From the NCBI RefSeq assembly GCF_009865135.1, contig NZ_WWGH01000001.1, positions 992,001 through 1,056,000 of the forward strand: DNA of 64,000 nucleotides, read 5' to 3'. This DNA comes from Streptomyces sp. SID8374 (GTDB taxonomy: Bacteria > Actinomycetota > Actinomycetes > Streptomycetales > Streptomycetaceae). Positions 1-9,181 of the stretch are shown here, piece after piece (the first letter of the stretch is position 1; every line of letters begins with the position of its first letter). Both the position numbers and the translations under genes were made by a program. The notes beneath the pieces were generated by a model that worked only from the letters and a program-made list of their open reading frames with translations, did not search any database and was not told where the DNA came from.

Positions 1-1020
<1,020 letters not shown>

Positions 1021-1680
1021 GCAGGCGGCCGTCGACGAGGGCGGCGGGCAGGCCGGGGAAGGCCTCGGGCCCGTCGTCGGCGGTGAAGCGGTAGGGCTCG
1101 TCGGGCAGCACGACCAGCTCGGCGCCGGACGCGTTCAGCTCGGCGAGCGGGATGCGCGGGTAGCGCTCGGCGTGGTCCGCGTACACGTTGCGCACCCCGA
1201 GGCGGGCCAGCAGGTCACCGGCGAAGTTGTCGCGGCCGAGCACCATCCAGGGGCGGCGCCAGATGGGTACGACGGCGGGGCGCGGGCTCGCGGAGGGGGC
1301 GGGGAGCCCTGCCCAGGCGGCCTCTGCCTCGTCCAGCCAGCGGGGGCGGGTCAGGCCGCAGGCGGTGGTGAGGACCCGGTCCAGCTCGGTGAAGGCCTGG
1401 TCCAGGGTGCGGATCTCGGTGACCAGGACGTGCAGCCCGGCCTCCCGGAGTGCGGCGAGGTCGGGGGCGCGGTTCTCCTCCTCGTTGGCGATCACCAGAT
1501 CCGGGGCGAGGGCGGTGATCGCGGCCACGTCCGGGTTCTTGGTGCCGCCGATCCGCGCGGCGGTGAGGCCGGCGGGGTGCGTGCACCAGTCGGTGACGCC
1601 GACGAGCAGCCCGGGGGCGGTGGTGGCGACGGCCTCGGTGAGGGAGGGCACCAGGGAGACGACGCGCATGGGTCCGGCCC

Positions 1681-2226
1681 TCAGCGGCGCGAGTCGAAGG
1701 TCGCGTCGATGTGCTCCGCCACCGCGACGAGCAGCAGCCGGGTGCCGGGCCGGGTGGCCCGCCAGCGGTGCCGTACGCCGCCGGAGAGGAACAGGGTGTC
1801 GCCGCGCTCCAGCCGGTAGGCCTGGCCCTCTGCCTCGACCTCGGCGGCGCCCTCGACGACGTACATCAGTTCGTCGTTGCGGTGCTGGAACTCGCGCCCG
1901 AGGTCCTGCTCGCCGGTGAACTCCAGGGCGCTGAGCTGGTGGCGTCCGCGCACCACCCGGCGTACGCCGTCGCCCTCCTCACCCCGTACGACATCGACCG
2001 CGCGCGCCGAGTCGGCGGCGGCCCGGAGCCGTGAGGTGGTGGTCTCCAGCGCCTCCGCGACCCGGTCGAGGGAGCGGGCGCTGGGGCGGGCGCGCTCGTT
2101 CTCGATCTGGCTGAGGAAGGGCACGGAGAGCCCGCTGCGCTCGGCGACCGCGGCCAGTGTGAGGCCCAGGGTGCGGCGCCGACGGCGGACCGCGGCACCC
2201 ACGCGCGGTGTGTCCTTGTCGTCCAT
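1681..2226 (-). CDS. XRE-family transcriptional regulator with C-terminal cupin domain
   Basis: The protein has 181 residues. Residues about 10-65 form a lambda-repressor-like helix-turn-helix (AAVAERSGLSVPFLSQIENERARPS). Residues about 105-175 form a small cupin (ELMYVVEGAAEVEAEG, then RLERGDTLFLSGGVRHRWRA). This architecture is common in regulators of amino-acid, polyamine or phosphonate metabolism that sense a small ligand through the cupin. It lies directly upstream of the metal-receptor gene in an apparent two-gene unit. A 6-bp inverted repeat (GTCCGG, 10-bp spacer, CCGGAC, 2295-2316) in the upstream region is a possible operator, but too short to be sure. Confidence 0.85.
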   Translation of the reverse strand: MDDKDTPRVGAAVRRRRRTLGLTLAAVAERSGLSVPFLSQIENERARPSARSLDRVAEALETTTSRLRAAADSARAVDVVRGEEGDGVRRVVRGRHQLSALEFTGEQDLGREFQHRNDELMYVVEGAAEVEAEGQAYRLERGDTLFLSGGVRHRWRATRPGTRLLLVAVAEHIDATFDSRR

Positions 2227-2387
2227 GAACGGCTCCCTCCCGCCTCAGCCATCCTCCCGGCTGCCAGCACCTTACGCACATGGTTGCGCGAGACGTCCGG
2301 TAATCGGCTCCCGGACAGCCGGAAGGGGTGGGCCCCGCCCGACGGCGGCACCCACCCCTCACCTGCGCTTTTCCTGCCCGGCAGCCC

Positions 2388-5015
2388 CTACTGGGGTGCC
2401 ATGGTGTCCGCGATGCCCGGATTTTCGTCCATCCAGGCCTTCACGGCTTCCTCCTCGTGACCCGCGCCGCGCTTCTGGATCTCGTTCTCCAGACCGCCGA
2501 GCTGCTTCTCGTCCAGCTCGAAGTCCTTGAACCACTTCGTCAGCTGCGGGTACTGCTTCGGGAACTCCTTGGAGGCGATGGTGTGCAGCCGGTCGCCGTC
2601 ACCGAACGCCTTCTTGGGGTCCTTCAGCTTGGTCATGCCGTACTCGTTGTACGCCCAGTGCGGGGTCCAGAGCAGGACGGCGATGGGCTCCTTCTTGGCG
2701 TACGCCCTCTTCAGCTCGGCGAGCATGCCGGGCGTGGAGGAGTCCAGGACCTTGTACTCCTTGTCCAGGCCGTACTGCGGCAGGACGTTCGTCTTGAGGT
2801 TCTCCATGGTGGCGGTGCCGGGCTCGATGCCGACGATCCGGCCCTTGAAGTCGGCGCCCTTGCCCTTGAGGTCCTCGATGCTCCTGACGTCCTTGACGTA
2901 GTCGGGGACCGCGACCTCGATGGAGGTCGGCCCGTACCAGGAGCCGAGGTTGGTCAGCTTGTCGCCGTACTTGTCCCAGTAATTCTTCTGGGTGTACGGC
3001 AGCCAGCCGTCGAACTGCACGTCGATCTGGCCGCGCGACATGGCGGCGTACATCGGGCCGACCTCGAACTGCTTGAGGTTGATCTTGTAGCCGCGCTCCT
3101 CCAGGACCGCCTTCCACAGGTACGTGGCGGCGATGTCCTCCTCCCAGGGGAACCAGGCGACCTCCAGGGCGCGGTCGCGCTCGTCCTTGCCCCCGGGGGC
3201 TGCCTTGGCGTCCTTCGGGGCGGGCGACCACTTGTCGGCGACGCCCGGGTTGTCCTTGAGCCAGGTGCGGACGGCCTCCTGCTCCTTGCCGGAGCCTGCC
3301 TTCTGGATCTCGGCCTCAAGGCTGGTGAGCTGCTTCTCGCTCATCTTGAAGTCCTTGAGCCACTTGGCGACCACGGGGTTCTCGGCGGAGAAGCCCTTGC
3401 GCGCCAGGGTGTGGACGCCGTCGCCCTCGCCCCAGAGGCCCTTGGGGTCCTTGAGCTTGGTGAGGTCGTACTCGTTGTACGCCCAGTGCGGCGACCAGAG
3501 CGGAACGACGATCGGTTCCTTCTTGGCGTACGCGCGCTTCAGCTCGGCGAGCATGGACGGCGTGGAGCCGTCGACGAGCTTGTACTCCTTGTCCAGGCCG
3601 TAGCCCGGCAGCAGCTTGTCCTTGAGCAGGCCCATCTCACCGGCGCTCGGCTCGATGCCGACGATCCGGCCCTTGAACTCCGAGGCCCGCCCCTTCAGGT
3701 CGTCCATCGACCGGACGTCCTTCATGTACGCGGGGACGGCGAGCTCCAGCGAGGTGGGGGCGTACCAGGCGCCCATGTCCTCCAGGCGGTCCTGGTACTT
3801 CTTCCAGTACGTGGCGTGGGTGGTCGGTAGCCAGGAGTCGGTCTGGAAGTCGATCTGCCCGTTGGCCATGCCGGTGTAGAGCGAGCCGGCCTCGTACTGC
3901 TTGACGTCGACCTCGTAGCCGCGCTGCTCCAGCATCTCCTTCCAGAGGAAGGTGGAGGCGATGCCCTCGTCCCACGGGATGTAGCCGATGGAGATCTTCT
4001 TGCCGTCGCCGACCTTCGCGTCGGCACCGGAGGCGGTGTTCTTGCCGGAGCCGCCGAAGATGCCCATGCCGCCCGCGACGAGCGCGAGGGCCACGATGCC
4101 GGCGACCGCGACGACGGGCTGCGGGCGGTAGGCCCAGATCTTCCAGCCCTCGACGGACGCCTGGGCCTTGGCGGCGGCGCGGCGGCCCAGCGGGGAGACC
4201 TCGCGGCCGAGCGCGCCGGTCATCCGGTCCAGGTACATGGCGAGGATGACGATGGAGATGCCCGCCTCGAAGCCGAGGCCGACGTCGATGTTGCCGATGG
4301 CGCGGTAGACGGAGCCACCGAGGCCGCCGCCGCCGACCATGCCCGCGATGACGACCATGGACAGGCCCAGCATGATGACCTGGTTGATGCCCGCCATGAT
4401 CGTGGGCAGGGCGAGCGGCAGCTGGATGCGCAGCAGGGTGTTGCGCGAGGTGGTGCCGAAGGCCTCGGCCGCCTCGACGAGTTCGCCGTCGACCTGGCGG
4501 ATGCCGAGTTCGGTCATCCGGACGCCCGGGGGCAGCGCGAAGATGATGGTGGCGATGATGCCGGGGACCACGCCGACGCCGAAGAAGATGACGCCGGGGA
4601 TCAGGTAGACCATGGCGGGCATGGTCTGCATGAAGTCGAGGACCGGCCGGACCACGGCGCTGACGGTCCTGGACCGGGAGGCCCAGATGCCGAGCGGTAC
4701 GGCGATGAGCAGCGTGACCAGGGTCGCGACGAGCACCAGGGTGAGGGTGTCCATCGCCTCGGCCCAGAGTTCGACGGAGTCGATGAGGGCGAAGCCGACG
4801 AAGGCCAGCAGCCCGGCGGGCAGCCCGCGCAGCCACCAGGCGATGATCGCGACGATGCCCGCGAAGAGGAGCGGGTGGGGGGCGGAGAGTACGGCGGCTA
4901 TGCCGTCGAACATCCCGCCGACGATGGAGCTGATGGCGTCGAAGAGCCAGGCGAGGTGGGTCTGGAGCCAGTCGACGGCGGAGTCGACCCATTCGCCGAG
5001 AGGGAGCCTAAACAC
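2388..5015 (-). CDS. Glycine betaine/proline ABC transporter: permease fused to two substrate-binding domains
   Basis: About 875 residues. Residues 1-280 are a ProW-type permease with the EAA loop (ELVEAAEAFGTTSRNTLL) that docks on the ATPase. A further membrane helix near residue 310 anchors two successive OpuAC-type binding domains (about 340-600 and 615-875). Each keeps the aromatic pocket residues of betaine receptors: IPWDEG, DSWLP and SPHWAYNEY in the first, FPWEED, DGWLP and TPHWAYNEY in the second. Permease-binding fusions occur in OpuA-type systems, usually with one such domain. The GTG at 5015 was chosen: it has AGAAGG upstream and overlaps the ATPase stop by 8 bp. The longer frame would begin at 5036. 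Likely role: import of compatible solutes in osmotic stress. Confidence 0.88.
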   Translation of the reverse strand: MFRLPLGEWVDSAVDWLQTHLAWLFDAISSIVGGMFDGIAAVLSAPHPLLFAGIVAIIAWWLRGLPAGLLAFVGFALIDSVELWAEAMDTLTLVLVATLVTLLIAVPLGIWASRSRTVSAVVRPVLDFMQTMPAMVYLIPGVIFFGVGVVPGIIATIIFALPPGVRMTELGIRQVDGELVEAAEAFGTTSRNTLLRIQLPLALPTIMAGINQVIMLGLSMVVIAGMVGGGGLGGSVYRAIGNIDVGLGFEAGISIVILAMYLDRMTGALGREVSPLGRRAAAKAQASVEGWKIWAYRPQPVVAVAGIVALALVAGGMGIFGGSGKNTASGADAKVGDGKKISIGYIPWDEGIASTFLWKEMLEQRGYEVDVKQYEAGSLYTGMANGQIDFQTDSWLPTTHATYWKKYQDRLEDMGAWYAPTSLELAVPAYMKDVRSMDDLKGRASEFKGRIVGIEPSAGEMGLLKDKLLPGYGLDKEYKLVDGSTPSMLAELKRAYAKKEPIVVPLWSPHWAYNEYDLTKLKDPKGLWGEGDGVHTLARKGFSAENPVVAKWLKDFKMSEKQLTSLEAEIQKAGSGKEQEAVRTWLKDNPGVADKWSPAPKDAKAAPGGKDERDRALEVAWFPWEEDIAATYLWKAVLEERGYKINLKQFEVGPMYAAMSRGQIDVQFDGWLPYTQKNYWDKYGDKLTNLGSWYGPTSIEVAVPDYVKDVRSIEDLKGKGADFKGRIVGIEPGTATMENLKTNVLPQYGLDKEYKVLDSSTPGMLAELKRAYAKKEPIAVLLWTPHWAYNEYGMTKLKDPKKAFGDGDRLHTIASKEFPKQYPQLTKWFKDFELDEKQLGGLENEIQKRGAGHEEEAVKAWMDENPGIADTMAPQ

Positions 5016-6159
5016 TGGCCACCTTCTTCGCGGCATCGTTGTCGGAGAGCGTCTTGTGCGGCGCCCCGGAGTCCTTGGGGGCCTCGGTGGGCGTCATCGG
5101 GTCGCCGAGCACGGCGAGCAGCCGGGAGCTGGGGACGACGCCGACGAGCTTGCCCTCGGCGTCGGTGACGGCCACCGGGTCCGCGCTCTGCGAGCAGGGG
5201 GTGAACAGCTCGATGATCGGCGTGGACTCCGCCACCGTGGCGGGGGCCGCCGCGAGGACGTCCTGCGGGGTGCGCAGCTCCTTGCCGTCGGTCGTGGTGG
5301 AGCCCATGACGGTGTGCGGTTCGGCCATGATCGCGCCCGCGGTGAGGACCCGGGAGCGGTCGACGTCCTGGGTGAAGGAGGCGACGTAGTCGTTGGCCGG
5401 GGTGACGAGGATGTCCTCGGCGGTGCCGAGCTGGACGATCCTGCCGTCGCGCATCACGGCGATCCGGTCGCCCAGGCGCATGGCCTCGTTGAGGTCGTGG
5501 GTGATGAAGACGATGGTCTTCTTCAGCCGCTTCTGGAGCTCCAGGAGCTGGTCCTGCATGTCACGGCGGATCAGCGGGTCGAGTGCGCTGAAGGACTCGT
5601 CCATGAGGAGCAGGTCGGCGTCGGTGGCCAGGGCGCGGGCGAGGCCGACGCGCTGCTGCATACCGCCGGAGAGCTCGTCGGGCCAGGAGTTCTCCCAGCC
5701 GGCGAGGCCGGTCAGCTCCAGCGCCTCGGTGGCACGCCTGATCCGCTCGGAACGGGGTACACCCTGGACCTCAAGGCCGTAGGCCGCGTTGTCCAGGACG
5801 CTCCGGTGAGGGAAGAGCGCGAAATGCTGGAAGACCATGCTGATCTTGGAGGAACGCACATGGCGCAGCTCGCGGGGGCTCAGGGCGGTGAGGTCCTGGT
5901 CGTCGAAGAGCACGCGCCCGGCGGTCGGTTCGAGCAGCCCGTTGAGCATTCGCAGCAGCGTGGACTTGCCCGAGCCGGACAGGCCCATCACGACGAAGAT
6001 CTGGCCCGGCTCCACCGTGAAGGAGGCGTCGATCACCGCTGCGGTCGTTCCGTCGGCGCGGAGCTCGTCGCGGTCGGTGCCGCTCTCCAGCTTCCGTACG
6101 GCTTCATCGGGTCGTCGGCCGAACACTTTGTACAAGTTCTCGGCTTGCAGCCTGGACAC
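5008..6159 (-). CDS. Glycine betaine/proline ABC transporter ATP-binding protein with CBS domains
   Basis: The ProV/OpuAA-type ATPase has about 383 residues. Walker A is GLSGSGKST, the signature is LSGGMQQRV and Walker B is LLLMDESFSALDP, followed by the H-loop FITHD. The last 110 residues form the tandem CBS module that in OpuA senses ionic strength or cyclic dinucleotides. The frame is open for 69 further codons upstream, but these have no family similarity. GTG at 6159, with GTGAGG five bases before it, gives the expected N-terminus VSRLQAENLYKVFG. It is translationally coupled to the permease/binding-protein fusion downstream, which supplies all the other transporter parts. Confidence 0.92.
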   Translation of the reverse strand: MSRLQAENLYKVFGRRPDEAVRKLESGTDRDELRADGTTAAVIDASFTVEPGQIFVVMGLSGSGKSTLLRMLNGLLEPTAGRVLFDDQDLTALSPRELRHVRSSKISMVFQHFALFPHRSVLDNAAYGLEVQGVPRSERIRRATEALELTGLAGWENSWPDELSGGMQQRVGLARALATDADLLLMDESFSALDPLIRRDMQDQLLELQKRLKKTIVFITHDLNEAMRLGDRIAVMRDGRIVQLGTAEDILVTPANDYVASFTQDVDRSRVLTAGAIMAEPHTVMGSTTTDGKELRTPQDVLAAAPATVAESTPIIELFTPCSQSADPVAVTDAEGKLVGVVPSSRLLAVLGDPMTPTEAPKDSGAPHKTLSDNDAAKKVASV

Positions 6160-6319
6160 ATACACCTCACGGGTTGAACTGAAAAACGGTCTGCCACCCC
6201 CGCCGGCAGACCGTGGAGCGGTGCGGGTTCGGTCCGCAGGGCCCGTACACCAGGTGAAATGGCGACGTGGTCCGCTCCGGTGCCGCGCCTGCCCGTCCTT
6301 ACACAGGCCAAACACAAGA

Positions 6320-6333
6320 GTGATCCAGGTCAC
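6320..6333. promoter_or_regulatory. Crp-like palindrome between the betaine transporter and exonuclease genes
   Basis: GTGATCCAGGTCAC fits the GTGA-N6-TCAC pattern of Crp/Fnr-type sites and the GTG-N6-GNCAC form described for Streptomyces Crp. It lies in a divergent intergenic region, about 160 bp before the ATPase start and 72 bp before the exonuclease start. A single 14-bp match in high-GC DNA may be chance. Confidence 0.3.
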
Positions 6334-6405
6334 TGACGTGGGCGTTTTCCGGTCACCGGCAGCCATCGACGGCGACTGTCAGTGGTGTGGGGCATCATCG
6401 GTTCC

Positions 6406-7329
6406 GTGACGCGACGCCTGATGCTCCTCGACACCGCCTCCCTCTACTTCCGCGCCTATTTCGGCGTCCCCGACTCGGTGCGCGCACCCGACGGGACCCC
6501 GGTCAACGCCGCGCGCGGACTCCTCGACTTCATCGCCCGCCTGGTCCAGGACCACCGGCCGGACGAGCTGGTCGCCTGCTGGGACAACGACTGGCGCCCG
6601 CAGTGGCGGGTGGACCTGATCCCGACGTACAAGGCGCACCGGGTGGCCGTCGAGACGCCCGCGGGGCAGAGCGACGAGGAGGAGATCCCCGACACGCTCT
6701 CCCCGCAGGTCCCGATCATCGAGGACGTGCTGGCCGCGCTCGGCATCGCCCGGGTCGGTGTCACGCCGTACGAGGCGGACGACGTGATCGGCACGCTCAC
6801 CGCCCGGGCGGCCGGGCCCGTGGACATCGTGACCGGCGACCGCGACCTCTATCAGCTGGTCGACGACGCCCGGCAGGTGCGGGTGCTCTATCCCCTCAAG
6901 GGGGTCGGCACGCTCCAGATGACGGACGAGGCGTGGCTGCGCGAGAAGTACGGGGTGGACGGCGCGGGCTATGTGGACCTGGCCCTGCTCCGCGGCGACC
7001 CGAGCGACGGGCTGCCGGGCGTGCCGGGCATCGGTGAGAAGACGGCGGCGAAGCTGCTGGACGCGTACGGGGACCTGGCCGGGATCATGGCGGCGGTGGA
7101 CGACCCGAAAGCCAAGCTCACCCCCTCGCAGCGCAAGCGGCTGGACGAGGCGCGGGACTATGTGGCGGTCGCGCCCAAGGTCGTGCGGGTGGCCCAGGAC
7201 GTGCCGCTGCCCGATTTCGACCCGGCGCTGCCGCGCGAGCCGCGCGACCCGGCCGCCCTGGAAGCGCTTGCCGACCAGTGGGGGCTGGGCGGAGCGCTTC
7301 AGCGACTCCTCACCACACTCCAGGCCTGA
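6406..7329 (+). CDS. 5'-3' exonuclease (FEN/T5-type, PolI N-terminal-like)
   Basis: About 307 residues. The protein resembles the 5' nuclease domain of DNA polymerase I as a stand-alone enzyme. It begins RRLMLLDTASLYFRAYFG, carries acidic metal-binding clusters (ACWDNDWRP, YEADDVIG, IVTGDRDLYQL) and has the helix-hairpin-helix LPGVPGIGEKTAAKLL near residue 200. It should remove RNA primers or flaps during replication and repair. Start choice is uncertain: GTG 6406 is preferred because it gives the conserved VTRRLMLLD N-terminus, but GTG 6382 and ATG 6421 are possible and no strong ribosome-binding site marks any of them. It is transcribed alone; an iron box begins five bases after its stop. 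Confidence 0.88.
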   Translation: MTRRLMLLDTASLYFRAYFGVPDSVRAPDGTPVNAARGLLDFIARLVQDHRPDELVACWDNDWRPQWRVDLIPTYKAHRVAVETPAGQSDEEEIPDTLSPQVPIIEDVLAALGIARVGVTPYEADDVIGTLTARAAGPVDIVTGDRDLYQLVDDARQVRVLYPLKGVGTLQMTDEAWLREKYGVDGAGYVDLALLRGDPSDGLPGVPGIGEKTAAKLLDAYGDLAGIMAAVDDPKAKLTPSQRKRLDEARDYVAVAPKVVRVAQDVPLPDFDPALPREPRDPAALEALADQWGLGGALQRLLTTLQA

Positions 7330-7333
7330 GGTG

Positions 7334-7352
7334 TTAACTTAGGTATACCTAA
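7334..7352. promoter_or_regulatory. Iron box (IdeR/DmdR operator) for the siderophore-interacting protein
   Basis: The 19-mer TTAACTTAGGTATACCTAA agrees with the actinobacterial DtxR/IdeR/DmdR1 consensus (TTAGGTTAGGCTAACCTAA) at 14 of 19 positions. It contains a perfect 16-bp palindrome, CTTAGGTATACCTAAG (7338-7353). It lies about 100 bp before the start of the siderophore-interacting protein gene, the expected place for iron-dependent repression. Confidence 0.85.
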
Positions 7353-7455
7353 GTCATCGGGGCCGGAGGTGTCCGGCCCCATGCGCCGATACGTACGCCG
7401 CACGCACCCGTCCACCGACGAGCGCGCCCGTACGTCGAAACCCAGGGAGTACCTC

Positions 7456-8307
7456 GTGGCAGAGCGGCCGGCCCGGCAAGGACCCAAGGCCCAGGGGGCG
7501 CAGGTCGTGCGCACCGAGCAGATCACCCCGCACATGGTGCGTGTGGTCCTCGGCGGCGAGGGGCTCGCCGACTTCTCCCTGGACGGCTTCACCGACCACT
7601 ACATCAAGCTGTGCTTCGCGCCCGAGGGCGCGGACTACGCGCACCCGTTCGACATCGCCGCCATCCGCGAGAGCCACCCGCGCGAGCTGTGGCCCACCAC
7701 GCGGACGTACACGATCCGCTCGTGGGACCCGGTGGCCCGGGAGATGGCCGTCGACTTCGTCGTCCACGGCGACGAGGGCCTCGCGGGCCCCTGGGCGCAG
7801 CGCGCCCAGGCCGGCGAGCAGGTCACTTTCCTCGGCCCCGGCGGCGGTTACGCCCCGCAGGCCTCGGCCGGCTGGCACCTCCTGGCCGGCGACGAGAGCG
7901 CCCTTCCGGCGATCGCCGCGTCGCTGGAGCAGATGCCGGCGGGCGCCCTGGTGCACGCCTTCGTCGAGGTGCCGGACGCCTCCGAGGAGCAGAAGATCGT
8001 GACGCCCGACGGGGTGGCCGTGACCTGGCTGCACCGCGGCGACCGCCCGGTCGGCGAGCTGCTGACCGCAGCGGTGAAGGGGCTGGACTTCCCCGAGGGC
8101 GAGGTCCAGGCGTTCGTGCACGGGGAGGCGGGCTTCGTGAAGGAGATCCGCCGCTATCTGCGGGTGGAGCGGCAGATCCCGCTCGCCCAGCTGTCGATCT
8201 CCGGCTACTGGCGCCTCGGCCAGAACGACGACGCCTGGCGCGCGGTCAAGCGCGAGTGGAACGAGCAGGTGGAGCGCGAGCAGGAGGGGCCGGGCGCGGC
8301 CGCGTAG
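7456..8307 (+). CDS. Siderophore-interacting protein (NAD(P)H-dependent ferric-siderophore reductase)
   Basis: The protein has 283 residues in two parts. The N-terminal FAD-binding domain (about 20-135) includes the RTYTIRSWDP motif that grips the flavin. The C-terminal SIP domain (about 140-270) has LLAGDESALPAIAASLEQMP and the terminal GYWRLGQNDDAWR. Such enzymes reduce ferric siderophores in the cytosol so that iron is released. The frame is open from 7369, but GTG 7456 has AGGGAG six bases upstream and gives the usual VAERPARQG start. An iron box lies upstream, so expression should rise under iron starvation. A hairpin follows the stop. No siderophore synthesis or uptake gene is adjacent. 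Confidence 0.93.
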   Translation: MAERPARQGPKAQGAQVVRTEQITPHMVRVVLGGEGLADFSLDGFTDHYIKLCFAPEGADYAHPFDIAAIRESHPRELWPTTRTYTIRSWDPVAREMAVDFVVHGDEGLAGPWAQRAQAGEQVTFLGPGGGYAPQASAGWHLLAGDESALPAIAASLEQMPAGALVHAFVEVPDASEEQKIVTPDGVAVTWLHRGDRPVGELLTAAVKGLDFPEGEVQAFVHGEAGFVKEIRRYLRVERQIPLAQLSISGYWRLGQNDDAWRAVKREWNEQVEREQEGPGAAA

Positions 8308-8333
8308 GACCGCCCCAGCACCCGGAAGCACCC

Positions 8334-8367
8334 GGGCCCCGTCCGCCGTCCTCGGCGGACGGGGTCC
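8334..8367 (+). terminator. Hairpin terminator after the siderophore-interacting protein gene
   Basis: A perfect 12-bp stem (CCCCGTCCGCCG, 8337-8348, with its complement at 8353-8364) has a 4-base loop. It extends by two further pairs and one G-U pair that exists only in plus-strand RNA. It lies between convergent genes and has no U-tract. Confidence 0.75.
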
Positions 8368-8396
8368 GTGCATGTCCCACCGGTCGCGGCCGGGCG

Positions 8397-9053
8397 TCAA
8401 GCGTCCGAAGCGCCCCCGCCCGCCGCCCGCGACTCGTAGCGCTGGACCGAGACGTCCTCGTGGGCCAGCCTGCGCAGCGCCCCGAACATCGCCTCCCCCA
8501 GGACCGTCCCGACGACCACGCTCTCCACCAGCTCCTCGCGGGCCACCCGGCGCTGTACGTAGTCGAGGTCGACGCGGGCGACCGACTCGGCCGCGTCCGC
8601 GTAGACGTCCATCAGCTCGGCGAACCCGCCGTGCCCGACCCGGCGCAGCGCGGCGATCACCCCGGCCAGCGACTCGGCGGCCGCCGCCCCCTCATCGACC
8701 TGCCAGCCGCGCCGCCGCAGCAGCTCGGCCACCTCCTCCCGGGCCTGTTCCAGCTCCGGCCCGGCCTCGCCCTCGCCGAGCGGGGGAACGCCTTCCGAGG
8801 CCCGGCCCAGCACCTTTATCACCGGCTGCGCGGGGTCGTCCGCGGCCTCCAGGACCTCGCCGATGGCCGCGAGCGAGAGGCCGCCGACCTCCAGCAGGAC
8901 CCGGATCAGACGCAGCCTCCGTTCGTGCCCGGGGCCGTAGTCCGCCTGGTTGGGGCTCGTCAGCTCCCCTGCGGGCAGAAGCCGTTCCCGTACATAGAAC
9001 TTGATCGTCGGTACCGGAACCCCGGACCTGCGACTCAACTCGCCGATGCGCAC
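8397..9053 (-). CDS. MerR-family transcriptional regulator
   Basis: The 218-residue protein starts VRIGELSRRSGVPVPTIKFYVRERLLPAG, the MerR winged helix-turn-helix with the FYxRxxLL signature. A long dimerisation and effector region follows, with a helical EQAREEVAELLRRRGW segment. GTG 9053 was chosen because it places the helix-turn-helix at residue 2, as in the family; GGAAAGG lies 10 bases upstream. The open frame continues to 9125 without family features. It is divergent from a two-gene membrane-protein operon, and nested repeats fill the shared intergenic region, so it probably controls that operon and itself. No metal-binding cysteine pair is evident; the ligand is unknown. Confidence 0.88.
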   Translation of the reverse strand: MRIGELSRRSGVPVPTIKFYVRERLLPAGELTSPNQADYGPGHERRLRLIRVLLEVGGLSLAAIGEVLEAADDPAQPVIKVLGRASEGVPPLGEGEAGPELEQAREEVAELLRRRGWQVDEGAAAAESLAGVIAALRRVGHGGFAELMDVYADAAESVARVDLDYVQRRVAREELVESVVVGTVLGEAMFGALRRLAHEDVSVQRYESRAAGGGASDA

Positions 9054-9098
9054 CGCGTGTTCGCCTTTCCGCCCTTGCCAGATCAGACCGCCATCATA

Positions 9099-9137
9099 GA
9101 TAGTGCCACTACCGGATAGCGGCAAGCACCACTATCC
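9099..9137. promoter_or_regulatory. Nested inverted repeats, likely MerR operator
   Basis: Three overlapping symmetries lie between the MerR gene and the membrane-protein operon: TAGTGCCACTA (9101-9111), GATAGTG/CACTATC (9099-9105 and 9130-9136), and GGATAG/CTATCC (9114-9119 and 9132-9137). MerR proteins bind such elements between -35 and -10 of divergent targets. Confidence 0.5.
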
Positions 9138-9181
9138 ATATGTCCGTGCAGAGCAAGCACACAGCACCCAGGGGGTCCCTC

